Below are positions 50,527 through 59,516 of a stretch of 64,000 nucleotides of DNA, piece by piece. This DNA comes from Pseudotabrizicola sp. (GTDB taxonomy: Bacteria; Pseudomonadota; Alphaproteobacteria; Rhodobacterales; Rhodobacteraceae), in contig NZ_JAUSNR010000011.1 of assembly GCF_030656345.1 (NCBI RefSeq), positions 1-64,000 of the forward strand, given 5' to 3'. Under the pieces are notes generated by a model. The model was not told the origin of the DNA, did no database searches, and saw nothing but the letters and a program-made list of their open reading frames with translations. The position numbers and the translations under genes are program-made. Each line of letters starts with the position of its first letter. Within the stretch, counting starts at the first letter, position 1.

Positions 50527-51159
50527 ATGACTGAGGCTGCGGAACAGGGCGTGCGGCGGGGGCGCAAGTTTGATCAGGTGCTGGCAGGCGCCCGGACCAT
50601 CTTTTTGCGCGACGGGTTTGACGGGGCGTCGGTCGATGACATTGCCCGCGAAGCCGGGGTCAGCAAGGCCACGCTTTACGCCTATTTCCCGGACAAGCAG
50701 GTGCTTTTCAGGGAAATCTGCGCAAAGGAATGCCTGCAGCAAGCCGATGAGGTTGAGGCCAGAATCGACCCGTCAATGACGGTCGAGGCAATGCTGACCC
50801 TTGCCGGAGAGCGGATCGCCGGGTTCATGATGTCGGACTTCGGGCAGAATGCGTTCCGGCTGATCAGCGGCGAAGGTGCGCGCTTTCCCGAGCTGGCGCG
50901 CGACTTCTACCGCAACGGTCCCGGTCTGGTGCATGACCGGCTGGTGCATCATCTGCACCTTCTGGTGCAGAACGGGGCGCTGCAGATCGACGATCTGGAT
51001 CTGGCGGCAGAGCAGTTCATTCAGCTGTGCAAGGCATCACTGGTGGAAAAGCTGGCGTTCCGCATGGATCATCAGGTGACCGAAGACCGCGTCCGCCGCT
51101 CCGTGCGCGGCGCGGTCGAGATGTTCATCGCACGTTATGGCGTGCCGCCAAAGGCTTAG
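50527..51159 (+). CDS. TetR-family transcriptional regulator
   Basis: A 210-residue regulator: N-terminal HTH (QVLAGARTIFLRDGFDGASVDDIAREAGVSKATLYAYFPDK, residues about 17-57, with the classical TLYAYF) and a C-terminal ligand domain of the AcrR-C type (SLVEKLAF, EMFIARYG). The start was placed at the ATG after GGGGTG. Together with the small secreted protein and the operators upstream it forms an autoregulated unit. The ligand is unknown. Its 3' end overlaps folC by 4 bp. Confidence 0.9.
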   Translation: MTEAAEQGVRRGRKFDQVLAGARTIFLRDGFDGASVDDIAREAGVSKATLYAYFPDKQVLFREICAKECLQQADEVEARIDPSMTVEAMLTLAGERIAGFMMSDFGQNAFRLISGEGARFPELARDFYRNGPGLVHDRLVHHLHLLVQNGALQIDDLDLAAEQFIQLCKASLVEKLAFRMDHQVTEDRVRRSVRGAVEMFIARYGVPPKA

Positions 51160-52430
51160 CCGTTTTCGCGCAGAATGGCCCCGGCCAGATAAAGCGAGCC
51201 ACAGATCAGCACACGCGCCGCCGGATGGGTCGCGCTGATGGCCGACAGCGCATCTGCAACTGATGCTGCGGCACTGGCAGGCAGACCTGCCGATATTGCC
51301 GCATCGCGTGTGGTTTCTGCCGGCAAGGTGTTCTTTTCATTGGGAATCGATACCGCATAAAGCTGCGTGGCATGCGGGGCCAGCGGGCGCATGTAGCCGG
51401 TGACGTCCTTGGTGTTGAGCATCCCGCAGATCAGGAATGTCGGGCGCGTGGGCATGCGGGCGAGGGTCGCGGCAATTGCCTGCCCCCCAGCGGGATTGTG
51501 CCCGCCGTCGAGCCACAGCTCGACATCGGGGGCCATGTCGACCAGCGGGCCATGGCGCAGGCGCTGCATCCGCGCGGGCCAGACGGCGCGGGTGACGGCA
51601 GCCTCGCAAGCCGCCTCATCCCGGCCAAGCGCGCGCAGCGCGGCGATGGCGGCCCCCGCGTTCTGGATCTGATGCGGCCCGGGCAGGTTCGGCAGCGGCA
51701 GTTCCAGCAGGCCGGTTTCGTCCTGAAAAATCAGATGGTTGCGGTCTTCACTCACATGCCAGTGCTGGCCATAGGCAAGCAGCGGCGCGCCCATGCGGGC
51801 GGCGCGTGCCTCAATCACCGCCAGCCCCTCGGGGCTTTGAGGGCCGACGATCACCGGCACGCCGCGCTTGATGATCCCGGCCTTTTCGCCCGCGATTTCC
51901 GGCAGGGTTTCGCCCAGATATTGCTGATGGTCGATGCTGACCGGGGTGATGATGGTCAGGCGCGGTTCCACCACATTGGTCGCATCCAACCGCCCACCAA
52001 GGCCCACCTCCAACAGGGTAAAATCGGCGGGGGAGCGGGCAAAGGCCAGCAGGGCGGCGGCGGTGGTGATCTCAAAAAACGTAATGGAATCAGGGCCATT
52101 GGCCTGCACGCATTCGTCCAGCAGGGCGGTCAGCGCCGGTTCGCTGATCAGCTCGCCCTGCAGCCGGATGCGTTCGTGAAAGCGCGCCAGATGCGGCGAG
52201 GTATAGGCGTGAACCGCTGAACCCGACGCCTCCAGCCCGGCGCGGATCATCGCTTGGGTGCTGCCCTTGCCGTTGGTTCCGGCGATGTGGATCACCGGGG
52301 GCAGGTGCCGTTCGGGGTGGCCAATTGCTGCCAGCAGGCGGTGCATGCGGTCAAGCGTCAGGTCGATGACCTTGGGGTGCAGGGCCATCATCCGGTCAAG
52401 GATCGCGTCGGAGCCGGTGGCCAAGATCAA
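51156..52430 (-). CDS. folC: Bifunctional folylpolyglutamate/dihydrofolate synthase FolC
   Basis: A 424-residue Mur-ligase-like enzyme adding glutamate to folates. P-loop HIAGTNGKGST near residue 45, SPHLARFHERI about 78, the DHQQYLG block (VSIDHQQYLGETL) and DGGHNPAGGQA are all present. The start appears to be TTG overlapping the accD stop as TTGA; the first ATG codons are at residues 14-15 and lie inside the conserved N-terminus. It follows accD, a common alphaproteobacterial arrangement. Confidence 0.93.
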   Translation of the reverse strand: MILATGSDAILDRMMALHPKVIDLTLDRMHRLLAAIGHPERHLPPVIHIAGTNGKGSTQAMIRAGLEASGSAVHAYTSPHLARFHERIRLQGELISEPALTALLDECVQANGPDSITFFEITTAAALLAFARSPADFTLLEVGLGGRLDATNVVEPRLTIITPVSIDHQQYLGETLPEIAGEKAGIIKRGVPVIVGPQSPEGLAVIEARAARMGAPLLAYGQHWHVSEDRNHLIFQDETGLLELPLPNLPGPHQIQNAGAAIAALRALGRDEAACEAAVTRAVWPARMQRLRHGPLVDMAPDVELWLDGGHNPAGGQAIAATLARMPTRPTFLICGMLNTKDVTGYMRPLAPHATQLYAVSIPNEKNTLPAETTRDAAISAGLPASAAASVADALSAISATHPAARVLICGSLYLAGAILRENG

Positions 52431-53356
52431 CCTGCTGTGGGTGCTGGCGGCGGGGGCGCAAGGGCTGGTTCGGGTGCCGGGGCGGGCAGGTCGCCTTTCA
52501 CAGCCGGGGGTTGGCTGGTCAGCATCCGCAGAATGGTGATCAGTTCGTCGCGCATCTGCTTGCGATGCGTCACCCGGTCCAGCATGCCGTGGTCCAGAAG
52601 ATATTCGGCGCGCTGAAAGCCTTCGGGCAGCTTTTCGCGGATGGTTTGTTCGATCACCCGCGGCCCGGCGAAGCAGATCAGGGCGTTGGGTTCCGAGATA
52701 TGAACGTCGCCCAGCATGGCGTATGAGGCCGTGACACCCCCGGTTGTAGGGTGGGTCAGCACCACCACATAGGGCAGCCGCGCCTCTTTAAGCATTTGAA
52801 CTGCAACGGTTGTTCGCGGCATCTGCATCAGGGACAGGATGCCTTCCTGCATGCGGGCGCCACCGGCGGCGGAGAACAGGATCAGGGGGCGTTTGAGCTT
52901 TACGGCGCGTTCGGCGGCGGCCAGGATGGCGTTGCCGACGTACATGCCCATGGAGCCTGCCATGAAGCTGAAATCCTGCGCCACGGCCACCACGGGGGTG
53001 CGGCCCATTTCGCCTTCGGCCACCAGCATCGCCTCTTTCTCGCCGGTGGCCTTTTGTGCGGCTTTCAGGCGGTCGGGGTATTTCTTCTGATCCTTGAAGT
53101 GCAGCGGGTCGACGACCGGCTCCGGCACCTTCACCTCGGTGAAAATACCCGTGTCAAACAAGGACTTGAACCTGTCACGCGGGCTGATTGCCATGTGGTG
53201 GTCACAGTTGGAACAGACGTTCAGGTTCTCGGCCAGCTCGCGGTGGAACAGCATGGTTCCGCATTCAGAACACTTCGTCCACAGGTTTTCCGGCACCTCC
53301 CGACGCGAGAAGAGCGAGTTGATTTTCGGGCGGACGTAGTTCGAAATCCAGTTCAT
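52427..53356 (-). CDS. accD: Acetyl-CoA carboxylase carboxyltransferase, beta subunit
   Basis: A 309-residue AccD. The zinc ribbon has Cys29, Cys32, Cys48 and Cys51 (KCSECG ... CSNCDHH); the carboxyltransferase core shows GRTPVVAVAQDFSFMAGSMG and FSAAGGARMQEG, the crotonase-like oxyanion glycines. The last 30 residues are a Pro/Ala tail (APAPEPALAPPPPAP) common in Rhodobacterales. Together with AccA it transfers carboxyl to acetyl-CoA for malonyl-CoA. It is coupled to folC by a 4-bp overlap. Confidence 0.95.
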   Translation of the reverse strand: MNWISNYVRPKINSLFSRREVPENLWTKCSECGTMLFHRELAENLNVCSNCDHHMAISPRDRFKSLFDTGIFTEVKVPEPVVDPLHFKDQKKYPDRLKAAQKATGEKEAMLVAEGEMGRTPVVAVAQDFSFMAGSMGMYVGNAILAAAERAVKLKRPLILFSAAGGARMQEGILSLMQMPRTTVAVQMLKEARLPYVVVLTHPTTGGVTASYAMLGDVHISEPNALICFAGPRVIEQTIREKLPEGFQRAEYLLDHGMLDRVTHRKQMRDELITILRMLTSQPPAVKGDLPAPAPEPALAPPPPAPTAG

Positions 53357-53507
53357 GCGGGCGGGCCTTTCGGGTGCCGGTCTTTGGTTTCAGATAGAGC
53401 GCCCGGGCGCGATTTGCAATCGGCAGCGGCGTATGGATCGCGTCTGGCGGGCGTATGGTTTGCGTATGGCTTACGTCATGACGTGTGTGCGCGGGGTGTT
53501 TGAGCGG

Positions 53508-54374
53508 TCAGGACAGGGTGAAAGCGCTGTCGGGCAGGCGCAGGATCAGGTTCGGGTCGGGGCAGATCGACTGCCAGACATCCCACAGGCTGCTGTGGCC
53601 GACGCCGTAGAAGTTGCCGCCGGTCTGGTCCAGCATGTCGGTCATGATCTGGAAATGCACATGCGGGGCCCAGCCGCCATTTTCGGGCCAGTCGCCGAGG
53701 TCGGCGATGTGCTGGCCTGCGGTGATGTGCGCGCCGGGGCGCAGCAGGGTGGGCAGGGTGGCGGCAAGGTGGCCGTAGAGGGTGAAGAACGGCAGGCCGT
53801 CCGCCGCATGTTCGACAATCAGCGTGTGGCCATAGTCAAGCGGGTCGGCGTTGTAGGTCAGGTGCAGGACTTTGCCGGGGAGTGGAGCGTAAAGCGGGGT
53901 TCCGGCGGGGGCGAAGACATCGATGCCAAGGTGCCTTGTGCGGCGTTCGGGGCTGAGGGCGTCGGCGAACTGGGCAGTGCGATAGACTGACCGATCCTCG
54001 CCATAGGTGCCGATGCCGTAGGGGATGTTTTTGCTTGTGAACCATGCATCGAAGGCGTGGCAGGAGAAGGGCGGCATGTCGGGATGTTCGCCATTGGTCA
54101 GCAGGGCAAGGGTGCGGGTGCTGGCGACATCGGGGCGGAACAGCGGCGCAAAGCTCTGGCCTTGCAGATGGGCGATGATCTGCGGGGCGGTGGGGATGGC
54201 GGGCTGGCCGCGCCCTGCCCGCAGGATGGCGCGCAGCAGGCCCTGATCGGCGGCGCGCAGGCGGGCGGCCACGGCGGACGGGCTGGCTTTGATCAGCGCT
54301 TGCAGGTCTTCGGGGGCCACGCCGCTGGCGCGCAGCGCGGTGTAGAGGTCGGGCTGATCGGGAAGCGCGTGCAT
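53508..54374 (-). CDS. M23-family peptidoglycan metallopeptidase
   Basis: A 288-residue LytM/M23 protein. Zinc ligands are visible as H-x3-D in RHLGIDVFAPAGTP and H-x-H in WAPHVHFQ; LYGHLA carries the additional catalytic His. No signal peptide is apparent, so either export is non-classical or the substrate is unusual; the first 90 residues are helical and unlike other M23 proteins (PEDLQALIKASPSAVAARL). It lies 6 bp after the DUF1624 gene and should be cotranscribed with it. Confidence 0.85.
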   Translation of the reverse strand: MHALPDQPDLYTALRASGVAPEDLQALIKASPSAVAARLRAADQGLLRAILRAGRGQPAIPTAPQIIAHLQGQSFAPLFRPDVASTRTLALLTNGEHPDMPPFSCHAFDAWFTSKNIPYGIGTYGEDRSVYRTAQFADALSPERRTRHLGIDVFAPAGTPLYAPLPGKVLHLTYNADPLDYGHTLIVEHAADGLPFFTLYGHLAATLPTLLRPGAHITAGQHIADLGDWPENGGWAPHVHFQIMTDMLDQTGGNFYGVGHSSLWDVWQSICPDPNLILRLPDSAFTLS

Positions 54375-54380
54375 GGCGGC

Positions 54381-55103
54381 CTACAGGTAGCGGGTGAAGA
54401 CATAGACCGCGCCGAACAGCACGGGCTGATGGATCAGGTAGATGGCAAGGCTGTGCCTGCCGGGCCACAGCGCCGCGCGGCCGAGGCGGCCGGGTTGCCA
54501 GCGGCGCAACCTGTCCCATGCGCCCGCGCGGGTCATCAGCTTTGCGGTGGCGATGCCGAGGAGGACCGGGCAGAGCCATGGCAGCAGGGGTTCATAATCC
54601 ATCATCGGCGGAATTTTGGATGACAGGCCAAGCCAGATCCACTGCGGGGCGTTGAACATGTCGAACCGGCCCAGCAGATGCGGGGCGGCGAAGGCGGCGG
54701 CGGCGGTGGCCACGGTCAGAATGACGGGCGCGCGCAGGAAGGCCAGCCCGATCAGGCTGCCCGCCGCGATGGCATGCAGGATGCCCCAGCGGATAAACTG
54801 CCCGCTCATCGCAAAATAGGTGGCGATGCTGACCAGCGCCGCAGCACCCGCCACCATGGCAAAGCGTTTCCAGAAGCTGTTCCAGCGGATGCCGTTGCCA
54901 TGGGCCAGCCAGAGCGACACCCCGGCGAGGAACAGGAAGCTGGAGGCGATGGCGCGGGCGATCAGCGGCCATGGGCCCTGAAACACAAAGCCGGGCGGAA
55001 GATGGGCAAAAAGCATCAGATCGAAGGTAAGGTGATACCCCGCCATCGCCAGCAGGGCGAGGCTGCGGGCAAGGTCGATGGCGTGGATGCGGTGCGATGT
55101 CAT
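54381..55103 (-). CDS. DUF1624 / heparan-alpha-glucosaminide acetyltransferase-like membrane protein
   Basis: A 240-residue membrane protein with about seven helices. The opening RIHAIDLARSLALLAMAGYHLTFDL carries the conserved acyltransferase Asp and the HxxFD motif, and SLAIYLIHQPVLFG is the late signature. The family resembles eukaryotic HGSNAT, which moves acetyl groups across membranes. It may acetylate an envelope sugar; partner with the M23 peptidase is suggested only by the operon. Confidence 0.85.
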   Translation of the reverse strand: MTSHRIHAIDLARSLALLAMAGYHLTFDLMLFAHLPPGFVFQGPWPLIARAIASSFLFLAGVSLWLAHGNGIRWNSFWKRFAMVAGAAALVSIATYFAMSGQFIRWGILHAIAAGSLIGLAFLRAPVILTVATAAAAFAAPHLLGRFDMFNAPQWIWLGLSSKIPPMMDYEPLLPWLCPVLLGIATAKLMTRAGAWDRLRRWQPGRLGRAALWPGRHSLAIYLIHQPVLFGAVYVFTRYL

Positions 55104-55533
55104 GGGGCGGCACAGTAGCCATATGGGCGGCGGAGGGAAGGGGCGGTGTTGGGGGCGGAGGCCGCTCCGCCGATGCGGGGACGGGTGGCGGGGAGACCCC
55201 CGCCCTACCGGCACGGGAAACGCATCGCGGTGTGTCATGGCGAGGCGTGTGGCAGCCATGGGTAGGGCGGGGTTCACCCCGCCTTGGGGGACGGGTGGCG
55301 GGGAGACCCCCGCACGACCCGGAATTGGGGGCGTGAAAGACAGTTGCTACGCCAGAGTATGAGGCGGTGGCGGTGATGGGTAGGGCGGGGTTCACCCCGC
55401 CACATCGCGCGGCAATGGCGGGGAGACCCCCGCCCTATGCCCGCGATTCGGTTTTAATCCCTGTTTTCGCGACTTGCCCCCGGGGGGTTCGCCCATTATC
55501 CCAATGCCAGCCAGTCATTACGGGAGGATGCCC
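55104..55533. other. Gene-free 430-bp region with a cluster of five REP-like units
   Basis: The stretch between the DUF1624 and ilvD starts contains five REP units and the ilvD promoter. No frame with protein-like composition was seen apart from antisense continuations. The ilvD ribosome site GGGAGG is at 55522-55527. Confidence 0.6.
55187..55438. repeat. REP-like cluster upstream of ilvD (five units)
   Basis: Units lie at 55187-55208 (reverse, variant with GAGACCCCC), 55262-55283 (forward), 55297-55313 (reverse, partly degenerate), 55380-55401 (forward) and 55417-55438 (reverse). Forward units start GTAGGGCGGGG; reverse ones end CCGCCCTA. Alternating orientation is the arrangement of BIMEs. 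Confidence 0.85.
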
Positions 55534-57270
55534 ATGTCCACGAACCAGCGTTTCGACAAGTCGAAACTTCCCAGCCGTCATGTGACCGAAGGCCCGGCGC
55601 GCGCGCCGCACCGGTCGTATTTCTATGCCATGGGCATCACCGAGGAAGAGATTCACCAGCCATGGGTTGGGGTTGCGACCTGCTGGAACGAGGCGGCACC
55701 CTGCAACATCTCGCTGGCCCGTCAGGCGCAGATCGTCAAGCATGGGGTGAAAAAGGGGGGCGGCACGCCGCGCGAGTTCACCACCATCACCGTCACCGAT
55801 GGTATCGCGATGGGGCATGAGGGGATGCGGTCGTCGCTCGCGTCGCGCGATGCGATTGCCGATACGGTGGAACTGACGATGCGCGGGCATTGCTATGACG
55901 CGCTGGTTGGCTTGGCCGGGTGTGACAAATCCCTGCCCGGGATGATGATGGCGATGGTGCGGCTGAACGTGCCAAGCGTGTTCATCTATGGCGGGTCGAT
56001 CCTGCCGGGCCGCTACAAGGGCCAGGACATCACCGTGCAGGATATGTTCGAGGCGGTTGGCAAGAATCAGGCCGGCACCCTGTCGAATGCCGAGCTGGAG
56101 ATCATGGAGCGGGTGGCGTGCCCGTCCTCGGGTGCCTGTGGCGCGCAATATACCGCCAATACGATGGCTTGTGTGTCGGAGGCTATCGGGCTGGCGTTGC
56201 TGAATTCCTCAGGCGCGCCTGCGCCTTACGAGTCGCGCGACCAGTATGGTGAGGCGTCGGGCGTGGCGGTGATGAACCTGATCGAGAAGAACATCCGTGC
56301 GCGGGACATTGTGACGCGCAAATCACTGGAAAATGCGGCGCGGGTTGTGGCCTGCACCGGGGGCAGCACCAACGGCGCGCTGCACCTGCCTGCGATTGCG
56401 CATGAGGCGGGGATCGATTTCGACCTGTTCGACGTGGCCGATATCATGCGCGACACGCCGTATTTCGTCGATCTGCGTCCGGGCGGGAAGTATGTGGCCA
56501 AAGACCTGTATGAGGTTGGCGGCGTGCCGATTGTGATGAAAGAGCTGATGAAGGCCGGGCTGATGCACGAAGACTGCATCACCGTCAGTGGCAAGACCAT
56601 TGGTGAGTCTTTGGACGAGATCGTGGGTGAGGCCGATGGCCGGGTGATCTATCCGGTCTCGACCCCGATCACCCAGACGGGTGGGGTTGTCGGGCTGAAG
56701 GGCAATCTGGCACCCGATGGGGCCATCGTGAAGGTGGCGGGCATGTCGGAGGCCGAGCAGGTGTTCTCTGGCCCGGCGCGGGTGTTCGAATGTGAGGAAG
56801 ATGCGTTCGAGGCGGTGAAGAATCGGGAATACTCTGAAGGCGATGTGATTGTGATCCGCAATGAAGGCCCCGCTGGCGGGCCGGGGATGCGCGAGATGCT
56901 GTCGACCACCGCGGCCCTGTCGGGGCAGGGGATGGGCAAGAAGGTGGCTTTGATCACCGATGGCCGGTTCAGTGGCGCGACCCGTGGGTTCTGTGTGGGC
57001 CATGTCGGGCCGGAGGCGGCGCATGGCGGGCCGATTGCCCTGCTGAAGACCGGCGATGTGATCACGCTGAACGCGCTGACCGGCGAGTTGTCGGTGGCTT
57101 TGACCGACGCCGAGCTGGCGGCGCGCAAGGCCGCGTGGACAGGCCCGCGTGAGACGCAATATGCCACCGGCGCGCTGTACAAATATGCAAAACTGGTCGG
57201 CGGCGCGCGCTGGGGTGCGGTGACGCATCCGGGGGCGAAGGCTGAAAAACATGTCTACATGGACCAATAG
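55534..57270 (+). CDS. ilvD: Dihydroxy-acid dehydratase IlvD
   Basis: A 578-residue iron-sulfur dehydratase of valine/isoleucine synthesis. Cluster-ligand regions are [19 protein letters not shown] and [37 protein letters not shown] near the C-terminus is the substrate loop. The start lies 6 bp after GGGAGG; an ATG two codons earlier is too close to that site. It overlaps the next gene by 20 bp. Confidence 0.96.
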   Translation: MSTNQRFDKSKLPSRHVTEGPARAPHRSYFYAMGITEEEIHQPWVGVATCWNEAAPCNISLARQAQIVKHGVKKGGGTPREFTTITVTDGIAMGHEGMRSSLASRDAIADTVELTMRGHCYDALVGLAGCDKSLPGMMMAMVRLNVPSVFIYGGSILPGRYKGQDITVQDMFEAVGKNQAGTLSNAELEIMERVACPSSGACGAQYTANTMACVSEAIGLALLNSSGAPAPYESRDQYGEASGVAVMNLIEKNIRARDIVTRKSLENAARVVACTGGSTNGALHLPAIAHEAGIDFDLFDVADIMRDTPYFVDLRPGGKYVAKDLYEVGGVPIVMKELMKAGLMHEDCITVSGKTIGESLDEIVGEADGRVIYPVSTPITQTGGVVGLKGNLAPDGAIVKVAGMSEAEQVFSGPARVFECEEDAFEAVKNREYSEGDVIVIRNEGPAGGPGMREMLSTTAALSGQGMGKKVALITDGRFSGATRGFCVGHVGPEAAHGGPIALLKTGDVITLNALTGELSVALTDAELAARKAAWTGPRETQYATGALYKYAKLVGGARWGAVTHPGAKAEKHVYMDQ

Positions 57271-57820
57271 GCTGCTGAGGCCTATGGTTTTGGGGCTGGC
57301 CCTGTGCCAGCCCCTGACCGCCGGGGCAGAAACCGCGCTGCCAAAGGCGGTGACGCTGCGGGCGGAAGAGATTACCGTGCAGGGTCCGGCGGGCTATTGC
57401 CCGGACCCGGCCACGCTGCGGCAGACGGGTGGCGCGGTGGCGGTGTTGCTGGGGCGCTGCAGCGATCAGGCGGTGGGTCCGCCTGCGGTGATATCCGTCA
57501 CCTTTGGCCGGGCGGGCAGTGCGGCGGTGATGGCCTCGGGCGGGGCCGAGATGTCGGCGTTCTTTGCGTCGGACGCCGGGCGCAAATCGCTGAGCAGGCG
57601 GGGGCGCGCGGCGGATGTGGCGGTAACCTCGGCCCGCAGTGTCGGCGATCTGTTCCTGTTCCGGGTGACGGACCGGGCAGAGGGCACCTATTGGCGCGGC
57701 ATGACCGCGCTGAACGGGCGCACGGTGAGCGTCAAGGTGTCGGGCCCCGAGCTGGACGAGGTGGAAAGCCGCAAGCTGGTGGAAAGCACGACAAAGGCGC
57801 TGCGCCGGGCCAATCGCTGA
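57251..57820 (+). CDS. Exported protein of unknown function
   Basis: A 189-residue protein with a signal peptide ([17 protein letters not shown]). The mature part has [14 protein letters not shown] and LGRCSDQ, a Cys pair likely to form a disulfide, and no recognised domain. The start is the ATG inside the ilvD 3' end, 20 bp before its stop, so it should be coupled to ilvD translation although the two products are unrelated. Conserved appearance but no function to assign. Confidence 0.7.
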   Translation: MSTWTNRLLRPMVLGLALCQPLTAGAETALPKAVTLRAEEITVQGPAGYCPDPATLRQTGGAVAVLLGRCSDQAVGPPAVISVTFGRAGSAAVMASGGAEMSAFFASDAGRKSLSRRGRAADVAVTSARSVGDLFLFRVTDRAEGTYWRGMTALNGRTVSVKVSGPELDEVESRKLVESTTKALRRANR

Positions 57821-57841
57821 GGCCCGCGCTGTGTGCCGGGC

Positions 57842-57900
57842 GTAGGGCGGGGTTCACCCCGCCTTGCCCGGAGCCTGTGGCGGGGTGAACCCCGCCCTAC
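57842..57900. repeat. REP-like inverted pair
   Basis: A forward unit at 57842-57863 and its exact reverse complement at 57879-57900 are separated by 15 bp. Lies between two co-directional genes, 21 bp after the stop of the first. Confidence 0.9.
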
Positions 57901-58050
57901 CCCTCGGGGGAAGCGCCGCTCTGGCGCATCCGGAGCCAGTCCTCGCCCGCAAAGTGTTTGGCGTCTTGCGTTTTTTCCGGCAATAAAGGGAATCGTTGCC
58001 GCTGCGTGAACAATCGGTGGCATTTTCCGGGTGGGGTTTCGCAAAAGCAC

Positions 58051-58824
58051 ATGGCTGGCAGGATTGATGCGTTTCTTGACCGGGTGCTGCAGCGCCGGGT
58101 GCAGCGCCGCTGGGGCGCGGTGGCCGAGCGTGCCGCCACACTGGATCTGGAAACCCTGAGCGCATTGCGCGGGCGTGCGCGGGCGATCCGCCGTCAGCTG
58201 GACCGGGTGATTCATGAAGCGGAACACCGGCTGGCGCTGCCGGTGATCGGGTCGAATGCGATGCGCCGCCCGCTGGGCACCGACTGGTCCTGGCGGCCCG
58301 CGCTGTGGCGGGGGCCAATTCCGGTGCCGGGGTTTTCAAGCGTGCCGGGGCGGGCGCTGGTCTGTGAGGGGGCGACGGTGTTTCACGATTGCCGCCATTC
58401 GGAACTGACCGTGCGCCAGATCCGCAACACGCGGCCTGACGATCTGGCGCCGTTCGGCTTTCGCATGGATGTGTTCCGCTTTGACGGGTCGTTCCTGAGC
58501 ATGGTGCTGGACCTGCCGCCCGAAGCCGCCGGCGGGCTGAAGCTGCGCCATCTGATCCGGCTGGATGTGATCGTCGAGATGGAAAAGCCGCTGGAGATTT
58601 TCGCGCGGCTGAACATCAAGCACGGGCCGAATGTGGAGCAGATCGTGCGCGAGCTGCCGCTGGGCGACGAGGAGGTGATGGTCGAGTTCGACCTTGCCTA
58701 TACCAAGATCAACGAAAAACGGGTGGAGCGGCTGTGGGTGGATCTGATCTTTGAGGGGCCGGAGATGAACCAGATCATCCTGCGCGATGTGACCCTTGGC
58801 CGTCGGCCCAGAGCTGAGCTATAG
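58051..58824 (+). CDS. Conserved protein of unknown function (DUF6478-like)
   Basis: A 257-residue soluble protein: an N-terminal helical part (RIDAFLDRVLQRRVQRRWG) and a beta-rich remainder (RRPLGTDWSWRPALWRG, FRFDGSFLSMVLDLP, RLNIKHGPNVEQ). This pattern recurs in Rhodobacterales and I believe it carries the label DUF6478, without known function. The ATG at 58051 was taken as start since the upstream open frame covers a REP spacer. It is followed 23 bp later by another small gene, probably an operon. Confidence 0.75.
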   Translation: MAGRIDAFLDRVLQRRVQRRWGAVAERAATLDLETLSALRGRARAIRRQLDRVIHEAEHRLALPVIGSNAMRRPLGTDWSWRPALWRGPIPVPGFSSVPGRALVCEGATVFHDCRHSELTVRQIRNTRPDDLAPFGFRMDVFRFDGSFLSMVLDLPPEAAGGLKLRHLIRLDVIVEMEKPLEIFARLNIKHGPNVEQIVRELPLGDEEVMVEFDLAYTKINEKRVERLWVDLIFEGPEMNQIILRDVTLGRRPRAEL

Positions 58825-58847
58825 GTGGGCGGAATTGTGAGGCAGAG

Positions 58848-59222
58848 ATGTCGGAAAAACGGCTGACCAGAACACGCATCCGGGCCGGGGTCTGGGAAGG
58901 CGTGCTGAGCGGGGTGGCAAGCCAGCCGAAGCTGGAGGTGCTGTTGCTGGAGCAGCCCCTTCCGGGTGTGGTGGTGGAGCCGGTTGCGGGGCGGCCCGGC
59001 GAATGGGCGGTGCGGGTGCCCATTCCGGCAGAGGTGCTGAGTGAGGGCGTGCAGACCTTCCTGATCCGCGAGGCGGGCAGCGATCAGACGCTGGCGCATT
59101 TCACCATCATCACCGGGGTGGCGATGGAGGATGATCTGCGCGCCGAGGTGGACCTTTTGCGGCAGGAGCTGGACATGCTGAAACGCGCGTTCCGGCGGCA
59201 TTGTCTGGAAACGGCGGGGTAG
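58848..59222 (+). CDS. Small protein of unknown function with C-terminal coiled coil
   Basis: A 124-residue protein: a beta-sandwich-like N-terminal 90 residues (KLEVLLLEQPLPGVVVEP, WAVRVPIPAEVLSEG) followed by a predicted coiled coil (EDDLRAEVDLLRQELDMLKRAFRRH). It lies directly after the DUF6478-like gene; the two may act together. No homologue recognised. Confidence 0.65.
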   Translation: MSEKRLTRTRIRAGVWEGVLSGVASQPKLEVLLLEQPLPGVVVEPVAGRPGEWAVRVPIPAEVLSEGVQTFLIREAGSDQTLAHFTIITGVAMEDDLRAEVDLLRQELDMLKRAFRRHCLETAG

Positions 59223-59516
59223 CCGGAGCTGTCGGATCTGATGGAGCGGGCGTGCCGCCCGCATTCTATGTGTCGGGTCGCGGCTTGCGCCGCGATCCCT
59301 CCGGTCAGGGGGGCTTTGCCCCCCAGAGATTCTCTAAAGAGTGCCGCGCGAAGGGCGCGACTCCCCCCAGGATATTTTTGAACAGGAGATAAATGCAGGG
59401 TTTTCGGTGCGGCCTGCGCTGGTGCCGCGGGAAGAGTTGCGGGATATTTCCGGTCGGCGGGTTGCGGGGGCGCGGGCTTTCTGAAAGCCTGCGCTGAGCG
59501 CGTTGAAAGTGAGCCT
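59223..59516. other. Gene-free spacer with hairpins and the AT-centred motif (copy 4)
   Basis: GCGGGCG-TGC-CGCCCGC (59247-59263) and GGGGGGC-TTTG-CCCCCC (near 59310) can form hairpins that may end the upstream operon. CCAGGATATTTTTGAACAG (59368-59386) is the fourth copy of the dispersed motif. A short frame at 59393 has a ribosome site but an unlikely composition. Confidence 0.5.

Noticed and set aside
53420-53480. Threefold CGTATGG repeat between accD and the M23 gene
   Set aside because: Irregular spacing and no symmetry; no function can be argued from it.
59393-59500. Short frame after AGGAG at 59393 and a second protein-like frame next to it
   Set aside because: The frame with the ribosome site has an unlikely Cys/Gly/Arg composition and the protein-like one has no start codon; at most a gene remnant.
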